Shown: positions 34,193 to 42,392 of the stretch, piece by piece
Position numbering within the stretch: position 1 is the first letter of the stretch
How the letters are laid out: each line of letters starts with the position of its first letter
Assembly: GCA_018694835.1 (NCBI GenBank)
Contig: JABHOG010000019.1
Span: 1 to 52,588 of the forward strand
Source: Planctomycetota bacterium
Lineage (GTDB): Bacteria > Planctomycetota > UBA8108 > UBA1146
Length of the DNA: 52,588 nt
Direction of reading: 5' to 3'
Notes under the pieces: model-generated
The model's database searches: none
Told to the model about the DNA's origin: nothing
Seen by the model: the letters and a program-made list of their open reading frames with translations, nothing else
Program-made: the position numbers and the translations under genes

Positions 34193-34980
34193 ACTTGCCG
34201 CACCGATACCGACTGATCATTGGATATGACGGTACTGATTTCCATGGTTGGCAGCACAATGAAGGATTCCGCACCGTCCAGGGGGAACTCACCCAAGCCG
34301 CTGGAGTCATCGTTGGAGGACCGGTCGAGGTCGAAGGATCGAGTCGTACCGATGCCGGTGTTCACGCACTGGGGCATCTGGTGAGAATCCGTCTCGCCAC
34401 TGAGGTCGATGTATACCAGTTCCAGCACTCTCTCCAGGGAGTGAGCCCCAGGGATATTGAAGTCATCGATTGTGTCGAGGCGGTCTCCGATTGGCACCCC
34501 CGCTTCCACGCCATCGGGAAGCGCTATCTGTATCGAATCTGGAACTCGCCCCGTCGTCCCCTGTTCGGAGAACGGACTTGCTGGTGGGTTCGACCAGAAC
34601 TCGATTGCGAGAAGATGCAGAAGGCCTCCGAGGGTTTGATCGGTCGCCACGACTTTGCTGCCTATCGCTCTCGATCGAAACAAGAGAGGGACGACACGGT
34701 CAGAACCTTGCATCAGATCTCTGTCCTCAGGCACGGCTCGAGCGTCTCGATCCAGGTGGTGGGAGATGGCTTCCTTTACCGGATGGTTCGGAATCTGGTC
34801 GGTGTTCTGGTCGAGGTGGGGCGGGGACTTCGGGATGTCGATGATCCGACCCGCATCCTGGCCTCGACCGATCGGCAACAGGCTGGCTTTGCGGCCCCGG
34901 CACCGGGTCTATTTCTGATGGAGGTCGCCTGCCGAGGGGAACCTTTACCGCAATGCCTGGAGCAGCCAATGACGCTGTGA
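34189..34980 (+). CDS. truA: tRNA pseudouridine(38-40) synthase
   Basis: A 263-aa enzyme. The catalytic Asp55 is in SSRTDAGVHA, and YDGTDFHGWQ, FHAIGKRYLYRIWN, HDFAAYRS and DGFLYRMVRNLVGVLVEVG are all family hallmarks. It isomerises uridines in the anticodon stem-loop. ATG 34189 overlaps the asd stop, giving the coupled series thrS-peptide-asd-truA. A 198-base gap with an AT-rich patch (ATAAATAAATT at 35027-35037) separates it from yvcK and probably contains a promoter. Confidence 0.95.
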   Translation: MNLPHRYRLIIGYDGTDFHGWQHNEGFRTVQGELTQAAGVIVGGPVEVEGSSRTDAGVHALGHLVRIRLATEVDVYQFQHSLQGVSPRDIEVIDCVEAVSDWHPRFHAIGKRYLYRIWNSPRRPLFGERTCWWVRPELDCEKMQKASEGLIGRHDFAAYRSRSKQERDDTVRTLHQISVLRHGSSVSIQVVGDGFLYRMVRNLVGVLVEVGRGLRDVDDPTRILASTDRQQAGFAAPAPGLFLMEVACRGEPLPQCLEQPMTL

Positions 34981-35178
34981 TTCGCCAATCAACGGCAGAA
35001 TTCAGCGTTTCAGCACCTTTTCATCGATAAATAAATTCCATCCAGCCGATCCGCTTCCGTGGAACGAATCTCGTGCTCGTGGTAAACCATGACACCACCC
35101 GGATTGCCCTCCGGGGCGAGGATTCGAGGGATGCACCTCGGCTTTCTTCGCAGTAGTCCCCGATCGCAAGGAACTCCT

Positions 35179-36174
35179 ATGAGTTTGATCGAGCCAGGAT
35201 CTGACCGGTCTTCCACGCCGCCGCGCATCGTTGCGTTCGGTGGGGGAACCGGTATGTCATGCTTGCTTGCGGGTTTGCGTGAAGCCCCGGTGGAGGTCAC
35301 TGCAGTCGTTTCGGTCAGCGATGACGGCGGCTCTTCGGGACGATTGCGCAAGGACTTCGACATGGCTCCTCCGGGAGATATCCGCAACTGCTTGCTGGCA
35401 CTGTCGGGGCAGGAGCCACTGTGGGCTCGCTTGCTCGACTATCGCTTCCAGGAATCGGAACTGGCCGGGCATTCTCTCGGCAACCTGTTGATCACTGCCT
35501 TGACCCGGGTGACAGGAGATTTCGATCTCGCCATCCGTGAGTTGAATCGACTGCTCCATGTCCAGGGCCGGGTTCTGCCAGCCAATGGCGGAAAGTTGAC
35601 GCTGATCGGAACTCATACCGATGGAACCAAGTCCACCGGCGAAGGGATGATCGCCAGGAGCGGCAAGCCGATCGCCTCGATCGAGGCGCGTCCACGTATC
35701 GATGAACCGGCGGCAGATGTCGCACAGGCCATCGAAGAGGCCGACCTGATCGTGTTTGGCCCAGGCAGCCTGTTCACCAGCATCATCCCACCGCTGTTGA
35801 TCGAGGGAATCCGTCGGAGGGTATTCGAAAGCCCCGCACACAAGGTATACATCGCCAACATCATGACCCAGCCAGGAGAGACCGATGACATGGGCCTGGT
35901 CGATCACCTCGATGCTCTCGAGCGTCATGCCGGGGATCCCATCATCGATCAGGTGCTGGCTCATGACGGAAGCATCCCGGATGACTTGCTCGCAAGTTAT
36001 TCGCGTCAGGGCAGCATCCCCGTGGTCTACGAGGGTGGGCTGGAGCACCGGGAGATTCGTGTTTCAGTTGCCGATTTGATCGATCGAGGTGCCACCAGCG
36101 CTCGCCATCACTCCGAGATCCTCGGACAGATGATCTGCGATCTTGCACTGGCAGGGGTCGGAAAAACGGTATGA
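35179..36174 (+). CDS. yvcK: YvcK/GlmR-family UDP-GlcNAc-binding regulator (CofD-like)
   Basis: A 331-aa protein of the CofD/YvcK fold. The glycine loop FGGGTGMS is at residues 20-27, SVSDDGGSSGRLR at 45-57, PPGDIRNCL at 64-72, and FGPGSLFTSIIPPLL further on. In Firmicutes YvcK/GlmR binds UDP-GlcNAc and tunes carbon flow into cell-wall precursors. CofD itself is a phospholactate transferase, but the context here favours YvcK: it overlaps ptsH by ATGA. AAGGA stands eight bases before ATG 35179; the upstream in-frame start at 35089 adds residues without homology. Confidence 0.92.
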   Translation: MSLIEPGSDRSSTPPRIVAFGGGTGMSCLLAGLREAPVEVTAVVSVSDDGGSSGRLRKDFDMAPPGDIRNCLLALSGQEPLWARLLDYRFQESELAGHSLGNLLITALTRVTGDFDLAIRELNRLLHVQGRVLPANGGKLTLIGTHTDGTKSTGEGMIARSGKPIASIEARPRIDEPAADVAQAIEEADLIVFGPGSLFTSIIPPLLIEGIRRRVFESPAHKVYIANIMTQPGETDDMGLVDHLDALERHAGDPIIDQVLAHDGSIPDDLLASYSRQGSIPVVYEGGLEHREIRVSVADLIDRGATSARHHSEILGQMICDLALAGVGKTV

Positions 36175-36446
36175 GTTCGGTCAGCGAGACTCTCAAGATC
36201 ACCCACTCGTCCGGGCTACACGCTCGAGCATCGACGGAATTCGTGCGTTTGGCCCAGAGATTCTCAGCCGAAGTCTCGGTCAGCAGGATCGGCGGATCGA
36301 CGGTCGATGGAAAGAGCACCATTGCGGTGATGACCCTGGGGGCGCAACTTGGTGACGATATCATGATCGAGACCACTGGACCCGATGCAGAGGATGCCTT
36401 GGCGGCTCTTACTGAACTGGTCCGACTCGATTTCCACGGGGTCTAG
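36171..36446 (+). CDS. ptsH: HPr phosphocarrier protein
   Basis: A 91-aa protein. The phospho-acceptor His17 lies in SGLHARAST. Ser49 in DGKSTIAVMTLGA corresponds to the regulatory Ser46 used by HPr kinase. Both signals are intact, so HPr could carry EI-derived phosphate and also be serine-phosphorylated. It overlaps yvcK by ATGA and is followed 13 bases later by ptsI. Confidence 0.95.
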   Translation: MSSVSETLKITHSSGLHARASTEFVRLAQRFSAEVSVSRIGGSTVDGKSTIAVMTLGAQLGDDIMIETTGPDAEDALAALTELVRLDFHGV

Positions 36447-36459
36447 GGCCGGAGGAACG

Positions 36460-38196
36460 TTGGAGATCAGGCACGGAATCCCGGTCAGTCCGGGGATCGT
36501 AATTTCCGAGGCTCTCGTCCTCGATTCGGAGGAACTGCGCATCCCGCAGCGGTTCGTCGAAGATCAATACATCGAGTCAGAAATCGATCGCTTCAAGCAA
36601 GCGGTCGATGATTCCAACAAGGTCCTCGATTTGGAGATCAAACGACTCGGGGAAGAGATCGAAATCCATGCACGAATTCTCAGCGTGCATCGAGACCTCG
36701 CATCGGATCCGGTTCTTCACAAGGAGATCGAGCAAGCGATCCGGGAGAATTCTTTTACCGCCGAGCATGCTCTGAGCCGGGTGATGAATCGCTATGTAAG
36801 GAAACTTCAGGATCTCAACTCGCCCATCCTTTCCGAGAGAATCCACGATCTTCAAGATGTAGAAAAGTTGCTTCTGAGTACTCTTCTTGGCAAGCGCATC
36901 GAGGGGTTGTCAAACCTGCAGGACGAAGTGGTGGTGATCGCTCACAATCTGACTCCGGCCCAGACCGCCAAACTCGATCCCAATAAGGTCAAGGGTTTTG
37001 CCACCGATGTCGGGGGAAAGACCTCGCACACCGCGATCATGGGACGAGCACTGGGGATCCCAGCGGTGGTCGGACTGGATGACATCTCTACATCGGTGGT
37101 CGGGGGAGACCAGATCATCATCGATGGCTACCGCGGAGCGGTCATCATCAATCCGGATGAGGGGCAGATCGCCGAGTATCGTGCCAGAACTCTCAAGTCT
37201 GAAAAGCTGAGTCGGCGCCTCAAGAGCCAGGCGAAACTTCCCGCGGAGACGATCGATGGCCATCGCGTCGAGGTTCATGCCAACATCGAGTTGCCCAGCG
37301 AAGTGGAATCTGCGGTCGAATGCGGTGCTGCTGGTATTGGGTTGTACCGTACCGAGTTCATCCATCTGCAGGCTCCTAGTTCCGGCGAGGAGGTTCATTT
37401 CGAAAATTACCGGTCAGTGCTGGAGTCTCTCGGAGGGCTTCCGCTGACGATCCGGACTCTCGATCTGGGCGGTGACAAGCTACCGGAGGGGGGACTGGAG
37501 GAGGAGAATCCGTTCCTCGGCTGTCGGTCGATTCGCTGGTGCCTGGCCAACCCGGGACCCTTCCGAGCACAGATTCGAGCCATCTTGCGAGCGGGGAAAT
37601 TGGGACCGGTGCGTCTGATGCTCCCGATGATCACCTCCATCTCGGAACTGGATCTGAGTCTTCAGATCATCGATGAGGTCTCGGATGAGTTGCGTCGAGA
37701 GGAGATCCCCTTCGACGAGAACATTCCGATCGGAGTGATGGTGGAGGTACCGTCGCTGGCACTGATCGCTAGCCATGTGGCGGGTCGAGTTTCCTTCCTG
37801 AGTGTCGGAACCAATGACCTCGTTCAGTACACCCTGGCGGTGGATCGAGGCAATGAGCATGTCGCCAGCCTCTACGATCCGATGCACCCGGCGGTGCTGT
37901 ATCTAATCTCACAACTGGTGCGAACCGGCCAGGAACATGGGGTGCGGGTTTCTCTTTGCGGCGAGATGGCTTCCGAGTCGATCTACCTGCCGCTACTGGT
38001 CGGACTGGGACTGCGGGAGATCTCTGTCAGCCCACAATTGATCCCGGAAGTGAAGCAAGTGATCCGTAGTCTCATCGACTACGAGGTGCGAGAACTCTCG
38101 GCCCGTTGCCTGCAGATGTCCGATGGCGAACAAATTACCCGGGAATTGCACCGGTGGGCCGTGGATCACTTCCCTGAGGTCGTGGATCGCTTCTAG
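36460..38196 (+). CDS. ptsI: Phosphoenolpyruvate-protein phosphotransferase (Enzyme I)
   Basis: A 578-aa protein of normal length. The phospho-His190 lies in GGKTSHTAIMGRALGIPAVVG (residues 185-205 in part). The PEP-binding TIM barrel contains IGLYRTEF, LDLGGDKLP, NPFLGCRSIR, SVGTNDLVQYTLAVDR and the catalytic Cys in VSLCGEMA. It transfers phosphate from PEP to HPr. The TTG start at 36460 with GGAGG four bases before it gives MEIRHGIPVSPGI; no better start exists. No sugar-specific EII genes are in the window, so this may be a regulatory phosphorelay. Confidence 0.95.
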   Translation: MEIRHGIPVSPGIVISEALVLDSEELRIPQRFVEDQYIESEIDRFKQAVDDSNKVLDLEIKRLGEEIEIHARILSVHRDLASDPVLHKEIEQAIRENSFTAEHALSRVMNRYVRKLQDLNSPILSERIHDLQDVEKLLLSTLLGKRIEGLSNLQDEVVVIAHNLTPAQTAKLDPNKVKGFATDVGGKTSHTAIMGRALGIPAVVGLDDISTSVVGGDQIIIDGYRGAVIINPDEGQIAEYRARTLKSEKLSRRLKSQAKLPAETIDGHRVEVHANIELPSEVESAVECGAAGIGLYRTEFIHLQAPSSGEEVHFENYRSVLESLGGLPLTIRTLDLGGDKLPEGGLEEENPFLGCRSIRWCLANPGPFRAQIRAILRAGKLGPVRLMLPMITSISELDLSLQIIDEVSDELRREEIPFDENIPIGVMVEVPSLALIASHVAGRVSFLSVGTNDLVQYTLAVDRGNEHVASLYDPMHPAVLYLISQLVRTGQEHGVRVSLCGEMASESIYLPLLVGLGLREISVSPQLIPEVKQVIRSLIDYEVRELSARCLQMSDGEQITRELHRWAVDHFPEVVDRF

Positions 38197-38385
38197 CGGA
38201 TACCCAGAACCGGCCCGGTTTGCACCCTTTCCATCCCCGTCGTACTCTTCTCCGGACCTTCCTAAGGCTGGTCCCTTTCTGGCAGTGGCCATGGCTACCG
38301 CTGGAGTGTACCGGTTCGAGTCGATCCGCCCGATCGGCAGAACCCCGTTGCTCGCCCCGTGGGCGCGGCAGGGAGGCTAGAAGGT
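38197..38385 (+). other. Intergenic region between ptsI and pilM
   Basis: A 189-base gap with two small symmetric elements: AACCGG-C-CCGGTT near 38211-38223, and GGACC-TT-CCT-A-AGG-CT-GGTCC at 38254-38274 followed by CTTTCT. The second could be a weak terminator for the yvcK-ptsH-ptsI unit. No confident promoter for the pil cluster is seen, although one is expected here. Confidence 0.3.
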
Positions 38386-39423
38386 ATGTTTTCTCGACAA
38401 AAATCTCTTGTCGGTCTCGATATCGGCACTGACGAGGTCAAGGTCGTCGAATTGACTGAAACTGCGGAGGGGCTCGAACTGACCGGTTTTGGTTGGGGAC
38501 GCATCCCGACCCCGGAAGAAACCCTCGATACTGTCAAGGCGGTACTCCGGGAATCCGGCATTCGTACTCGCAAGGTCGCCACTGCAGTGTCTGGACGATC
38601 TGTGGTGGTTCGCTACATCACCCTCCCTCAACTCGACGATGATGAACTGCCAGGGACTTTGCGTCTCGAGGCGGACAAGTACATCCCGTTCGATCGTGAT
38701 GAGGTTTGTATCGACGGCCAGAGTCTCGAGGTCGCTTCCGACGGCTCGCAGGAGAGTGCAGAGATGAAGAGTTTGCTGGTTGCGGTGAAGAAGGACCTCC
38801 TCCAGGACCATATCGACCAGGTACAAGATCTTGGTCTGATTCCGGTCGTCATCGATGTCGATTCCTTCGCTCTGGGTAACTCCTTCGAACTGAGAAATGA
38901 GGCGGGTGTCCGCTCAGAGGATCCGGACCGAGCGGTCGCGCTGGTCGATGTCGGTGCCAGTAAGACCAACATCCATATCCTTCGGGGCAACGTCTCCTGC
39001 TTCTCCCGTGAAATTTACCTCGGTGGTACAGATCTGACCGAGTCGATCGCACGTCGTGAGCACCTCGACGAGGCTGAGGCTGAGGAACTGAAGTGTGACC
39101 CCCTCGGGAATGAGGAACTGGTGGCCAATGCGGTCCAGCCGGTTCTCGACGAGATCGCCGGCGAGATTCAGCTCTCCTTCGAATACTTCGAAAATCAGTT
39201 CGACCATCGAGTCGAAGAAGTCTTCATCAGCGGAGGAGCCAGTCGAACCATTGGTCTTCAGGATACCTTCGAGCGTGTCTTCGATCGTGAAGTCAAAACA
39301 TGGGATCCTCTCGAATCGATCAAGATTCGTGAGGATCTTGTCGATGTGGATGCTCTTGCCGAGCACAAGGTCCAACTGTCGATCGCAGTGGGTCTTGGCT
39401 CTCGTCTTCAGGATTGCGTCTAG
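38386..39423 (+). CDS. pilM: Type IV pilus assembly protein PilM
   Basis: A 345-aa actin-like ATPase fold protein on the cytoplasmic side of the pilus alignment complex. LVGLDIGTDEVKVVEL near the start is the phosphate-1 loop. YITLPQLDDDEL and LEADKYIPFD are PilM-specific. ALVDVGASKTNIHIL and VEEVFISGGASRTIGL are the later nucleotide motifs. ATG 38386 follows AGAAGG. It is the first gene of the pilM-N-O set. Confidence 0.95.
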   Translation: MFSRQKSLVGLDIGTDEVKVVELTETAEGLELTGFGWGRIPTPEETLDTVKAVLRESGIRTRKVATAVSGRSVVVRYITLPQLDDDELPGTLRLEADKYIPFDRDEVCIDGQSLEVASDGSQESAEMKSLLVAVKKDLLQDHIDQVQDLGLIPVVIDVDSFALGNSFELRNEAGVRSEDPDRAVALVDVGASKTNIHILRGNVSCFSREIYLGGTDLTESIARREHLDEAEAEELKCDPLGNEELVANAVQPVLDEIAGEIQLSFEYFENQFDHRVEEVFISGGASRTIGLQDTFERVFDREVKTWDPLESIKIREDLVDVDALAEHKVQLSIAVGLGSRLQDCV

Positions 39424-39446
39424 GCGCGCCAGGAAAGGATCAAAAA

Positions 39447-40154
39447 ATGATAAAGATCAACCTGCTGCCCGCCGAACTACAACGCGCTGCCAGCACCCCA
39501 CGCACGGTTTTTTATTCGGTGCTGGGAGGAGTCGCCGCAGTGGCTCTGGGAGCGATAGGAATCTTCTGGTTGTGGATTGCCCAGGGAAGCATGGAAGCCG
39601 AGGCGCAAGCCCGGACAGTACATGTTGCAGATCTGGAGCAATCAGCCGGAGAGGTCGATCGGATCCAGTCCGATATCGCCTTCTACCGTCAACGTGAGGA
39701 TTCCATCATCAAGATCAAGACCCGGAGGATCCTCTGGGCTCCGAAGCTCGATCAACTGATCTCTCTGGTTCCTGACGAGGTCTGGGTCACTTCCCTGATC
39801 GTCAATGTTCTCGATGAGGGAGAGTACCGCTGGGAACCCGGCACCCGTCAATCGGGGGGACGCGTGACACTCGATTGTGTCGCACTCGGCGACGATCCCC
39901 AGGTCTTCACGACCTTCCGAAAGGCGCTCAGTGAGGACCATCGATTCTACGGTGATATGGTCGATGTCAGCGCCATGCCGGACTCCTTCTTTGGCGATTT
40001 CCTCGGCTTCACTGCTCTCGCATGGGAGAAGGTCAAAGCCACCGATGAGGTGCAGGAGCACTTCCGTTCAGAGGTCGAAATCGATCTGAAACCACTTCAG
40101 GACCCGCCCAAGCCGGTCATTAAGACTCCGGACACGACAAGTGAGGCAAAATGA
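39447..40154 (+). CDS. pilN: Type IV pilus assembly protein PilN
   Basis: A 235-aa bitopic protein. The N-terminal IKINLLPAELQ is the cytoplasmic PilM-binding motif. One membrane helix follows (about 28-50), then a coiled coil (55-95) and a periplasmic ferredoxin-like domain. The Pro-rich tail after residue 215 (LQDPPKPVIKTPDT) is an addition. AGGAAAGGA precedes ATG 39447. It overlaps pilO by ATGA. Confidence 0.93.
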   Translation: MIKINLLPAELQRAASTPRTVFYSVLGGVAAVALGAIGIFWLWIAQGSMEAEAQARTVHVADLEQSAGEVDRIQSDIAFYRQREDSIIKIKTRRILWAPKLDQLISLVPDEVWVTSLIVNVLDEGEYRWEPGTRQSGGRVTLDCVALGDDPQVFTTFRKALSEDHRFYGDMVDVSAMPDSFFGDFLGFTALAWEKVKATDEVQEHFRSEVEIDLKPLQDPPKPVIKTPDTTSEAK

Positions 40155-40780
40155 ATTTCGATGAGAAAAAACAACTACTGATCATCGCCGCTTTTTGCGG
40201 GCTGGTTTTCTGCGGAGAGTTCGTCGTTGGTTGGGGGCTCAAGTCCGGCAATGACGCCATCGATGCGCAGCTGGTAGCACTCGATTCTCGCGAGGCTGCA
40301 GCCGAGGCGAAAATCGCCACGATTTCCGAGATGAAGGAGAAGGCCAACGTCCTTTCGAACATCGTCAGGGATTACACGGCGATCTTGCCGCAAAAGGACG
40401 AAGTACTGCAGGATGCATTCGTCGACACGATCACGGGGCTGTGCCGAAGTTCAGGGCTCACCATACTCACCGCTGTACCGATGAAGGTACGAGTCAAGGC
40501 TCCCAAGAGAAGGGTTCCGGACCAGGTGGTGGAAGAGAAGGAAGCCTTTACCCGTCACAAGTACCGGTTCGAGATGACCGGTGAGTTCTCACAATTGCAT
40601 CGATTCATCAACAGCGTTGAAAACCATCCTCGGTTTCTCCGTGTCGATGGAATCCAGTTGTTCCCACTGGGAGATCGTGAAGATCTGATCTCCGCTTCCG
40701 AGCCGACCAAGTTGCTGACCGTTGAAATTTCTACCTATGTTTATGACGAACCGAATAGTCAGTTGGAGGCGATCCAGTGA
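40151..40780 (+). CDS. pilO: Type IV pilus assembly protein PilO
   Basis: A 209-aa bitopic protein. A short cytoplasmic N-terminus, a membrane helix (about 8-28), a coiled coil (35-75, ending YTAILPQKDEVLQDAF) and a periplasmic domain with FEMTGEFSQLHRFINSVENHPRFL match PilO. It pairs with PilN under the secretin. Both junctions (ATGA with pilN, GTGA with the next gene) are overlapping. Confidence 0.93.
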   Translation: MNFDEKKQLLIIAAFCGLVFCGEFVVGWGLKSGNDAIDAQLVALDSREAAAEAKIATISEMKEKANVLSNIVRDYTAILPQKDEVLQDAFVDTITGLCRSSGLTILTAVPMKVRVKAPKRRVPDQVVEEKEAFTRHKYRFEMTGEFSQLHRFINSVENHPRFLRVDGIQLFPLGDREDLISASEPTKLLTVEISTYVYDEPNSQLEAIQ

Positions 40781-42231
40781 GCCATTTCAATAGATTGCCC
40801 CTGTATCTGCTGATCAGCCCGATGTTGTGGCTCCCTGGGGGAGCCGAGGGTGTCCAGCAGGCTACGGATCCTCCCGTGGATGTGGTCGCGAACTCCGAGA
40901 CGAGCTCCGCAGTCGTGTCGCAGCCACAGTTCCAAGCAGAGCCAGAGGTCGAACTGTCAGGAGATGACGCCGCCACAGTGGTGGTGGATGTCGTTGCCGA
41001 TTCTTCGACTGGTGTTATTGACGAGCAAAGTAGTCACGTGACAGAAGATGAACAGTACGAGACCAGCGCCATCGTCTCGGGGCTGGAAATCGATGCCCAG
41101 GTGTCCAACCTGCGTCGCTACTCCAGTGATGACATCCACAGGAAGAACTGGAGCCGTGCACTGAAAGAAGTGGAAGAGCTGGTGACTCTTCGTCCGTATC
41201 ATGCGGATTACCACCTGACTCTTGGGTTGATTCATCGTCGCATGGAAGGAATCCACAAGGATGGAATCCACCTGGAAGAAGCGCTCCGCAAATACGAGGA
41301 GTACGCTGACTTTGGTGGGGAAGACGCCATCGCAGCATTGCTGACGGCGGAAGCATTCGCACATCAGAATCAAAGAGAAGATGCTTTCCAGCAACTGGAA
41401 AAGGCTGCTTCCTACGGCATGAACATCGCTCGTGCTGTCCAGCAGTTCCCGTCACTCAAGAGTTACACCAGCGACACTCGTTTCGTCAGAGCCGCACTGA
41501 GACTCGAGCGATACAACCTTTCGGTCGTGGCGGCCCGTGACCCCTTCACCGGACCCTGGAGCCAGGTGCGCCAAACACCGGGTTCCCCGAAAGTGGGGCC
41601 CTTCGATGAAGCCCAGCAGAAAGAGTTCCTTGCCGAAGCTCGGACAGCGATGCGTTTGATCGAGTATGCACTTCGCAACGGAGATCAGGTCTCAGCGATG
41701 GATGCGTATGCAAAGATCGAAGAGGTCGGGAGCCACTTGAATCGATTTGATGTTCCCGAGTTGTCTTCCGAGTTGCGCTCCATCCTTGAGCGGCTGGACG
41801 AACTCGAGGAAGGCATCGATCAAATCCGCGTGGCTTATCTGTACGAGCAAGCACGGTCGATGATGGAATTGATGCGAGTTTCCTTCGAAGAGCAGCAGTT
41901 CGACCTGGTCAACCAGACTCATGGTGAAGTGGTGGCCATCGCTCAGGATATTTCCATGATGGGGGATTCGTATCAGGCGGCCTCAAGCCTGGTGATCCAG
42001 GCGGCGGATCAATTCCAGCAGAGAAGCGACATCGTGCGAGAGTTCCTGGCGAAGAACGTCAGTGTCGAGGGAGTGGTCGTGGCCGAGGACGGTTCGCACG
42101 CCATCATCAATGCTGAGTTGATCGCTGAAGGGGGTCAGGTGCTCGATGGAGTGCTCGAATCGGTCCAGCGTGATCGGGTCGTGATCCTCTATCGAGGAGA
42201 GAAAATCACTCACAAATTTGGACGGTTTTAG
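40777..42231 (+). CDS. Secreted TPR protein with PilP/GspC-like C-terminal domain, in the pilP position
   Basis: A 484-aa protein. There is a signal peptide-like N-terminus (residues 1 to about 25), an acidic, low-complexity Val/Ser/Asp/Glu-rich linker (28-110), helical TPR-like repeats (about 115-260, e.g. NWSRALKEVEELVTLRPYHADYH in part), more helices (280-420), and a C-terminal 60 residues beginning FLAKNVSVEGVV. These end VLESVQRDRVVILYRGEKI, which looks like the small beta domain of PilP/GspC that touches the secretin. Gene order and the last domain suggest it replaces the lipoprotein PilP. No lipobox is present. GTG 40777 overlaps pilO. The PilP equivalence is inference. Confidence 0.65.
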   Translation: MSHFNRLPLYLLISPMLWLPGGAEGVQQATDPPVDVVANSETSSAVVSQPQFQAEPEVELSGDDAATVVVDVVADSSTGVIDEQSSHVTEDEQYETSAIVSGLEIDAQVSNLRRYSSDDIHRKNWSRALKEVEELVTLRPYHADYHLTLGLIHRRMEGIHKDGIHLEEALRKYEEYADFGGEDAIAALLTAEAFAHQNQREDAFQQLEKAASYGMNIARAVQQFPSLKSYTSDTRFVRAALRLERYNLSVVAARDPFTGPWSQVRQTPGSPKVGPFDEAQQKEFLAEARTAMRLIEYALRNGDQVSAMDAYAKIEEVGSHLNRFDVPELSSELRSILERLDELEEGIDQIRVAYLYEQARSMMELMRVSFEEQQFDLVNQTHGEVVAIAQDISMMGDSYQAASSLVIQAADQFQQRSDIVREFLAKNVSVEGVVVAEDGSHAIINAELIAEGGQVLDGVLESVQRDRVVILYRGEKITHKFGRF

Positions 42232-42255
42232 ATCCATTCATTAGATCCATACAAG

Positions 42256-42282
42256 GGCGGCAGGGGAATCCTGCCGCCTTTT
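42256..42282 (+). terminator. Intrinsic terminator between the pilMNO unit and pilQ
   Basis: GGCGGCAGG (42256-42264), a five-base loop, CCTGCCGCC (42270-42278) and TTTT. It lies 24 bases after the TPR/PilP-like stop. pilQ therefore probably has its own start of transcription; TTGAAT-N16-TTCAAT (42299-42326) is a weak candidate, and GGCACT/AGTGCC (42288-42293, 42310-42315) forms an inverted repeat over it. Confidence 0.88.
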
Positions 42283-42392
42283 CCATTGGCACTCAAGATT
42301 GAATCGAGAAGTGCCGATACTTCAATGTGAAGAGCCGGAATCTCTGGCCAGCGAACTCGAACTTCTGTCCCATACGGGAGGAACACAAGCAG

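Noticed and set aside
35010..35387. Minus-strand open frame across the yvcK start and the preceding gap
   Set aside because: No ribosome site or recognisable protein pattern. It mostly mirrors the conserved N-terminal part of yvcK.
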